NCBI GenBank assembly: GCA_021163905.1
Contig: JAGGTG010000232.1
Location: 1-11,055 of the forward strand
Direction of reading: 5' to 3'
Length of the DNA stretch: 11,055 nt
Source of the DNA: Candidatus Aerophobota bacterium
GTDB taxonomy: Bacteria; Aerophobota; Aerophobia; Aerophobales; B3-G15
The notes beneath the pieces were generated by a model. The model saw nothing but the letters and a program-made list of their open reading frames with translations, did not search any database and was not told where the DNA came from. The position numbers and the translations under genes were made by a program. Every line of letters begins with the position of its first letter. Positions within the stretch are counted from its first letter, which is position 1. Of the stretch, positions 7,631 through 11,055 are shown piece after piece.

Positions 7631-7646
7631 TTACAGTAACCATTTT
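7609..7646. repeat. Perfect 13-base inverted repeat over the -10 box: operator or bidirectional terminator-like hairpin
   Basis: AAAATGGTTACTG (7609-7621) and CAGTAACCATTTT (7634-7646) are exact reverse complements separated by 12 bases. The centre falls on the -10 hexamer. Because the predicted start is near 7637, the new transcript would contain only part of the right arm and could not form the hairpin. Only read-through RNA from rodA could. Two readings are therefore open: a dyad operator with half-sites about 25 bp apart, or a rodA terminator (A-run and T-run flank the stem, but it is GC-poor). Confidence 0.7.
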
Positions 7647-7671
7647 CCCATCAGTACTTTGACCTCTTTAC

Positions 7672-7677
7672 AGGAGG
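7672..7677 (+). promoter_or_regulatory. Ribosome binding site that fixes the aminotransferase start
   Basis: AGGAGG lies 5 bases before the ATG at 7683. An in-frame TTG at 7659 is upstream of this site and would add 8 residues without its own binding site, so it was rejected as start. Confidence 0.8.
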
Positions 7678-7682
7678 TAAAA

Positions 7683-8879
7683 ATGCAAATTTCCAAAAGG
7701 GCTGCTAGTGTGAGTTCCTCTCTTACTTTAAGCATAAATGCTAAAGCTAAAAAACTAAAAAAAGAAGGGAGGAGAATAATAAATTTCTCAGCAGGTGAGC
7801 CTGATTTTGAAACCCCTGAATTTGTAAAAAGAGCTGCAATAAAGGCTATCGAGGAAAATTTTACAAGATACACTCCTGTGGGTGGAACGGAGGAGTTAAT
7901 TCAGACTATAGTTGAAAAATTTAAACAGGACAATGGTCTGCATTACACTCCATCTCAAATAGTTGTAGGAAACGGTGCCAAACAAATTATATACAATGCC
8001 CTTCAGGTTGTATGCAATCCAGGTGATGAAGTTATTATTCCAATTCCTTACTGGGTTTCCTACCCTGAACAGGTGAGGTTAGCAGGAGCAGTTCCCGTTT
8101 ATATCTCATTAGAATTTGAAAAAGAGCTAAAGATAGATCAAGAAGAGCTAAAAAGAGCTATTCACCCTGAAAAAACAAAAGCCATCATCCTCAATACTCC
8201 TCATAACCCTACAGGTGGAGTATTTACCAGAGGGGAACTGGAAAAAATAGCAAGAGTAATTGAACCCTATCCAATTTTAGTAATTTCAGATGAAATATAT
8301 GAGAAATTTGTTTATGAAACCCCCCATGTTAGTTTTGCATCTTTGGGAGATACCATAAAAGGAAAAACCCTTACCGTTAATGGTGTATCTAAGACTTACA
8401 GTATGACAGGCTGGAGGATTGGATATGCTGGTGGACCTGAAAAAATTATCCAGGCCATGATTCGACTTCAAAGTCACTCAACCTCCTGTGCAAGCTCTAT
8501 ATCTCAAAAGGCAGCCCTTGCAGCTCTTGATGAATCTAATGAAAAAATTAAACGATTAATAAAAGAGTTTGATCACCGTAGAAAAATAATAAAGGATGGT
8601 CTGAAAAAAATAAAAGGTGTCAAGGTTAATAAGCCTCAGGGAGCCTTTTATATATTTCCCGATTTTACCAATTTTTTAGGAATAGTCTATGATAAAGGCC
8701 AAATAAGAAATTCCATAGATTTAGCTTCTTATCTCCTGGAAGAAGCTGGTGTGGCAACAGTTCCTGGATCAGCCTTTGGATTAGAGGGACATCTTAGAAT
8801 ATCCTATGCTGTTTCTTTAGGGGATATCAAGGAGGGACTAAAAAAAATAAGATCAGCTTTAGACAAATTAAGGAGTTAG
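7683..8879 (+). CDS. aspC: Pyridoxal-phosphate class I aminotransferase, aspartate aminotransferase type
   Basis: It is a fold-type I PLP enzyme that moves an amino group between an amino acid (aspartate in the best-known relatives) and 2-oxoglutarate. From the ATG at 7683 it has 398 residues, the usual length. The N-terminus includes FSAGEPDFETPEFV and TRYTPVGGTEEL. The active-site residues are Asn175 in NTPHNPTGG, Asp203 and Tyr206 in SDEIYE, the PLP-binding Lys237 in GVSKTYSMTGWRIGY, and substrate-carboxylate Arg372 in LRISYA. These fit the type Ib (prokaryotic) AspAT subgroup, some of which also use prephenate or other acids, so the substrate is not settled. It ends with TAG, and a TGA follows two codons later. 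The ATG of leuC is 5 bases downstream, so the two genes form a unit driven by the 7602 promoter. The pairing with a LeuC-type enzyme hints at amino-acid synthesis. Confidence 0.9.
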   Translation: MQISKRAASVSSSLTLSINAKAKKLKKEGRRIINFSAGEPDFETPEFVKRAAIKAIEENFTRYTPVGGTEELIQTIVEKFKQDNGLHYTPSQIVVGNGAKQIIYNALQVVCNPGDEVIIPIPYWVSYPEQVRLAGAVPVYISLEFEKELKIDQEELKRAIHPEKTKAIILNTPHNPTGGVFTRGELEKIARVIEPYPILVISDEIYEKFVYETPHVSFASLGDTIKGKTLTVNGVSKTYSMTGWRIGYAGGPEKIIQAMIRLQSHSTSCASSISQKAALAALDESNEKIKRLIKEFDHRRKIIKDGLKKIKGVKVNKPQGAFYIFPDFTNFLGIVYDKGQIRNSIDLASYLLEEAGVATVPGSAFGLEGHLRISYAVSLGDIKEGLKKIRSALDKLRS

Positions 8880-8884
8880 TTGAT

Positions 8885-10141
8885 ATGACTATATCTCAAA
8901 AGATAATTGCTGTTCATTCAGGTAAAGAAGAGGTAAAACCAGGTGAGTTTGTTCTGGCAAAGGTGGACCTTGCTTTTGCAAATGATATAACCGCCCCTCT
9001 TGCTATAGAGAAATTTAAAAAATGGGGATGCAGAAAAGTTTTTGATAAAGATAAAATAGTTTTAATCCCGGACCATTTTACTCCAAACAGAGATATAAAA
9101 GCTGCGCAGCAGTGTGCACTGATGAGAAAATTTTCTAAGGAGTATGGAATAAAAAATTATTTTGAAGTGGGCAGAGTTGGTATAGAGCACATCTTCCTTC
9201 CAGAAAATGGATTTATTTTACCCGGAGATCTTGTCATAGGAGCTGATTCTCACACATGCACTGCCGGTGCACTTGGAGCATTTGCCTGTGGAGTAGGAAG
9301 TACGGATCTTGCGGCAGTCATGGCTACCGGTAAAATATGGCTCAAGGTTCCTGCCAGTATGAAGTTTGTATATCGGGGTAAACTTCCCGCCTGGACTACA
9401 GCTAAAGATATTATTTTATATACAATAGGTGATATAGGAGTGGATGGTGCATCCTATATGTCCATGGAATTTACAGGTCCTGTAATTTCTGAGCTATCCA
9501 TTTCCTCCAGACTAACAATATGTAATATGGCTGTTGAGGCAGGGGCAAAAAATGGTATAATAGTTCCAGATAAGACTACCGAGAAATATCTAAGAGAAAG
9601 AACGGATAAACCCTACAATCTCTACCAGAGTGATTTAGATGCTGATTATATTGATATTAAGGAATATCAGGTTGAAAAAATACAGCCTCAGGTAGCCCTT
9701 CCTCCTCTTCCCTCAAAGACAATACCGGTATCTCAAATTGATGATGTAAAGATAGACCAGGTTGTAATTGGCTCCTGTACAAATGGCCATCTTGAAGATT
9801 TAAGATTAGCTGCAAGTTTGCTTAAAGGAAAGAAGGTACACCCGGAGGTAAGGGTTATTGTAATTCCAGCCACTCCCGAGATTTATCTTCAAGCTTTAAA
9901 AGAAGGTATTATTGAAGTATTTATTAAAGCGGGTGCTGTAGTTGGGCCTTCAACCTGTGGTCCCTGCCTGGGTGGTCATATGGGAGTTCTTGCGGAGGGA
10001 GAAAAAGCTATAGCTACCACTAACAGAAATTTTACTGGACGTATGGGACATCCAAAAAGCGAGGTTTATCTGGCAAATCCAGCTGTTGCTGCAGCTTCTG
10101 CTATTAAGGGAAGGATTGCGCATCCCGAAGAAGTGGTGTGA
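8885..10141 (+). CDS. leuC: 3-Isopropylmalate dehydratase / homoaconitase-family large subunit
   Basis: Large, [4Fe-4S]-carrying subunit of an isopropylmalate isomerase-type hydro-lyase, which interconverts 2- and 3-isopropylmalate (leucine synthesis) or acts on homologues such as citramalate or homocitrate products. The 418 residues match the shorter LeuC/HacA subgroup. Cluster ligands are Cys298 (GSCTNG), Cys358 and Cys361 (STCGPCLGGH). Other signatures are DHFTPNRDI, ADSHTCTAGALGAFACGVGSTD and TTNRNFTGRMGH. All key residues are present, so it should bind a cluster. AGGAG at 8871-8875 serves the ATG. The gene overlaps nothing and is coupled to aspC by a 5-base gap. The family needs a small subunit (LeuD), normally the next gene. 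Here a promoter and an unrelated coiled-coil gene follow, so the partner must be elsewhere. Substrate choice between leucine, isoleucine-by-citramalate and lysine pathways is open. Confidence 0.9.
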   Translation: MTISQKIIAVHSGKEEVKPGEFVLAKVDLAFANDITAPLAIEKFKKWGCRKVFDKDKIVLIPDHFTPNRDIKAAQQCALMRKFSKEYGIKNYFEVGRVGIEHIFLPENGFILPGDLVIGADSHTCTAGALGAFACGVGSTDLAAVMATGKIWLKVPASMKFVYRGKLPAWTTAKDIILYTIGDIGVDGASYMSMEFTGPVISELSISSRLTICNMAVEAGAKNGIIVPDKTTEKYLRERTDKPYNLYQSDLDADYIDIKEYQVEKIQPQVALPPLPSKTIPVSQIDDVKIDQVVIGSCTNGHLEDLRLAASLLKGKKVHPEVRVIVIPATPEIYLQALKEGIIEVFIKAGAVVGPSTCGPCLGGHMGVLAEGEKAIATTNRNFTGRMGHPKSEVYLANPAVAAASAIKGRIAHPEEVV

Positions 10142-10164
10142 GTTATATAAGTTATAATGCTTTC

Positions 10165-10193
10165 TTGACAGTAAGATAAGGGTATGTTAAAAT
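10165..10193 (+). promoter_or_regulatory. Sigma-70-type promoter with extended -10, upstream of the coiled-coil gene
   Basis: TTGACA (10165-10170), 17 bases, then TAAAAT (10188-10193). TG at 10185-10186 gives the TGn extended -10. Transcription would begin near 10200, leaving an ~88-base leader. No terminator is visible between the leuC stop and this promoter, so some read-through from leuC is likely. Confidence 0.75.
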
Positions 10194-10200
10194 AGTTAAC
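10186..10200. repeat. Short inverted repeat over the -10 box of the coiled-coil gene promoter
   Basis: GTTAA (10186-10190) and TTAAC (10196-10200) mirror each other around a 5-base centre and cover the -10 region. It could be a small operator, but AT-rich 5-base arms arise easily by chance. Confidence 0.35.
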
Positions 10201-10230
10201 AGATTTAATTTGTGCTGGTCGTAGATTAGG

Positions 10231-10291
10231 AAAGGAGGTGAAAATAACGATATTTTTCTATAAAAAATTAAAAGGAGGGATTAAGAGATGA
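10231..10291 (+). promoter_or_regulatory. Leader with two strong Shine-Dalgarno sequences and a possible 17-codon upstream frame
   Basis: AAAGGAGGTG at 10231-10240 is a near-perfect anti-16S match but has no ATG at normal distance. A second AAAGGAGG at 10271-10278 serves the ATG at 10288. A frame from GTG 10238 runs 17 codons to TGA 10289-10291, which overlaps the main ATG as ATGA. The GTG lies inside the first Shine-Dalgarno and would need the weaker AGGAAAG at 10228. This may be a leader peptide for coupling, a standby ribosome site, or chance. Confidence 0.3.
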
Positions 10292-11055
10292 TTATCAGTA
10301 AAAATAAGAAGGGGTCGGCGATAAAAGCAATTGTAGTGTGTGCGATTTTTACGATTACACTTCTGGGGGCAATACCAGCCATAGCCCAGCAAAAAACTCT
10401 GGAAAAACAGCTGGAGGAAGCAAAAGCAACTATTGTTGACCAAACCAGAATAATTCAGCAATTGAAGGATAACTTTTTTAAAGTTGTCGGGGAACTGGTG
10501 GCAGAAAGAGATAAGCTTAAAGCTCTTAATGAAAAACAAAGTAAAATTATTAAGGATTTAAAGGAAGAATATTTAAGTAAAATTCAGAAATTACAGCAAG
10601 ATGTTGAATTTTTTAAGTCCCTGGCTAAACGAAGAGAAATTGGTAAAGCTGCTGCTGGAGAGCTAAGAAAAAAGATCAGATCATTGCAGAAAAAAATTGC
10701 CAGCTTACAATCCAAAAATAAAGAGTTAATGGTTAATATTGACAAACAAAACAAGTCAATTGAAGCTTTAACTCAAAAGTATCTTAAAGAAACCTGGGAG
10801 CTCAATCAGAAAGTTTCTTCTCTTAAATCTTCTCTAAAGGAAAAGGATAATACTATAAAGAAAATTACCGATAACTACTTCAAGGTAACAGGTGATCTAA
10901 GTAGGGAAATTGAGAATCTTAAGGCTATCAACTCAGAACAGGCTAATACTATAAAGAAAATTACCGATAACTACTTCAAGGTAACAGGTGATCTAAGTAG
11001 GGAAATTGAGAATCTTAAGGCTATCAACTCAGAACAGGCTAATACTATAAAGAAA
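10288..11055 (+). CDS. Secreted coiled-coil protein with tandem 32-residue repeats (C-terminus beyond window)
   Basis: I do not recognise a named family. The frame is open to the window edge (256 codons visible). The N-terminus is a signal peptide: KNKK, a hydrophobic core (about 12-30), and a signal peptidase I-type site AIA|QQ after residue 33. Cys18 is not in a lipobox, so a lipoprotein is unlikely. The rest is Lys/Glu/Gln-rich, proline-free in the visible mature part, and strongly coiled-coil in character. A 32-residue unit recurs at 55-86, 87-118, 157-188, 189-220, 221-252 and 253 onward, with a 38-residue insert (119-156). The core pattern is I..(I/L)...(Y/F)(F/L)K...(D/E)L......LK. The gene has its own strong promoter and Shine-Dalgarno, which suggests an abundant envelope or surface protein; that is inference. 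Alternatives include a peptidoglycan-hydrolase activator of the EnvC/PcsB kind, if a catalytic domain follows outside the window. Confidence 0.75.
   Translation, partial: MIISKNKKGSAIKAIVVCAIFTITLLGAIPAIAQQKTLEKQLEEAKATIVDQTRIIQQLKDNFFKVVGELVAERDKLKALNEKQSKIIKDLKEEYLSKIQKLQQDVEFFKSLAKRREIGKAAAGELRKKIRSLQKKIASLQSKNKELMVNIDKQNKSIEALTQKYLKETWELNQKVSSLKSSLKEKDNTIKKITDNYFKVTGDLSREIENLKAINSEQANTIKKITDNYFKVTGDLSREIENLKAINSEQANTIKK
10848..11055 (+). repeat. Exact 96-base tandem repeat (2.2 visible copies, continuing past the window)
   Basis: Copies begin at 10848, 10944 and 11040. The first two match base for base over all 96 positions, and the third agrees as far as it is visible. Each copy adds 32 residues (TIKKITDNYFKVTGDL and the following 16) and keeps the frame. 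Perfect identity at silent positions points to recent duplication or homogenisation. The true copy number lies outside the window. Confidence 0.95.

Noticed and set aside
7659..7682. TTG at 7659 as aminotransferase start
   Set aside because: It lies upstream of the strong AGGAGG that serves the ATG at 7683, and the extra eight residues include that site.
7600..7682. T-box, SAM or other riboswitch ahead of the aminotransferase
   Set aside because: The leader from the predicted start is only about 46 bases, too short for a known riboswitch.
10153..10158. TATAAT as a -10 box after leuC
   Set aside because: No acceptable -35 is found 16-18 bases upstream (GAAGTG), whereas TTGACA-N17-TAAAAT just downstream is complete.
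10258..10539. A 93-codon minus-strand frame opposite the coiled-coil gene
   Set aside because: The plus strand there has a signal peptide, promoter and ribosome binding site. The minus frame is the complement of Lys/Gln-rich codons, without motifs.
10848..11055. CRISPR array
   Set aside because: The 96-base units are contiguous, identical and in a reading frame, with no unique spacers.

Overview
The window is AT-rich bacterial DNA with every gene on the + strand and tightly packed. Enzyme families, AGGAGG-type ribosome binding sites and near-consensus housekeeping-sigma promoters all indicate a bacterium. The gene set (2-oxoacid dehydrogenase, a complete-looking PBP2/RodA pair, GTG/TTG starts, TAA as the preferred stop) does not identify a phylum by itself. 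I do not assign one.

Layout. Positions 1-7599 form one co-directional run with gaps from -14 to about 54 bases, probably a long operon. It begins with the end of a 2-oxoacid dehydrogenase E1-beta gene, which carries an in-frame TAG. Then come the E2 acyltransferase (pdhC), riboflavin synthase (ribE), the bifunctional ribBA, lumazine synthase (ribH), the release-factor methyltransferase prmC, the transpeptidase PBP2 (mrdA) and the glycosyltransferase rodA. The run thus joins central carbon oxidation, flavin synthesis, translation termination and cell-wall elongation.

At 7600-7682 there is a TTGACA-N17-TATATT promoter. A perfect 13-base inverted repeat is centred on its -10 box. It drives a two-gene unit: a class I (AspAT-type) aminotransferase and a LeuC/HacA-type [4Fe-4S] hydro-lyase large subunit, five bases apart. 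No small subunit (LeuD) follows.

At 10142-10287 a second TTGACA-N17-TAAAAT promoter (extended -10) leads through a leader of about 88 bases, with two strong Shine-Dalgarno sequences, into the last gene. That gene encodes a secreted coiled-coil protein that runs off the window. It is built on a 32-residue repeat. The newest copies are identical over 96 bases at DNA level and the older ones have diverged. It is the least explained object here. No RNA gene, insertion sequence, CRISPR array or integrated element was seen, and apart from the repeat protein the region looks like ordinary core genome.
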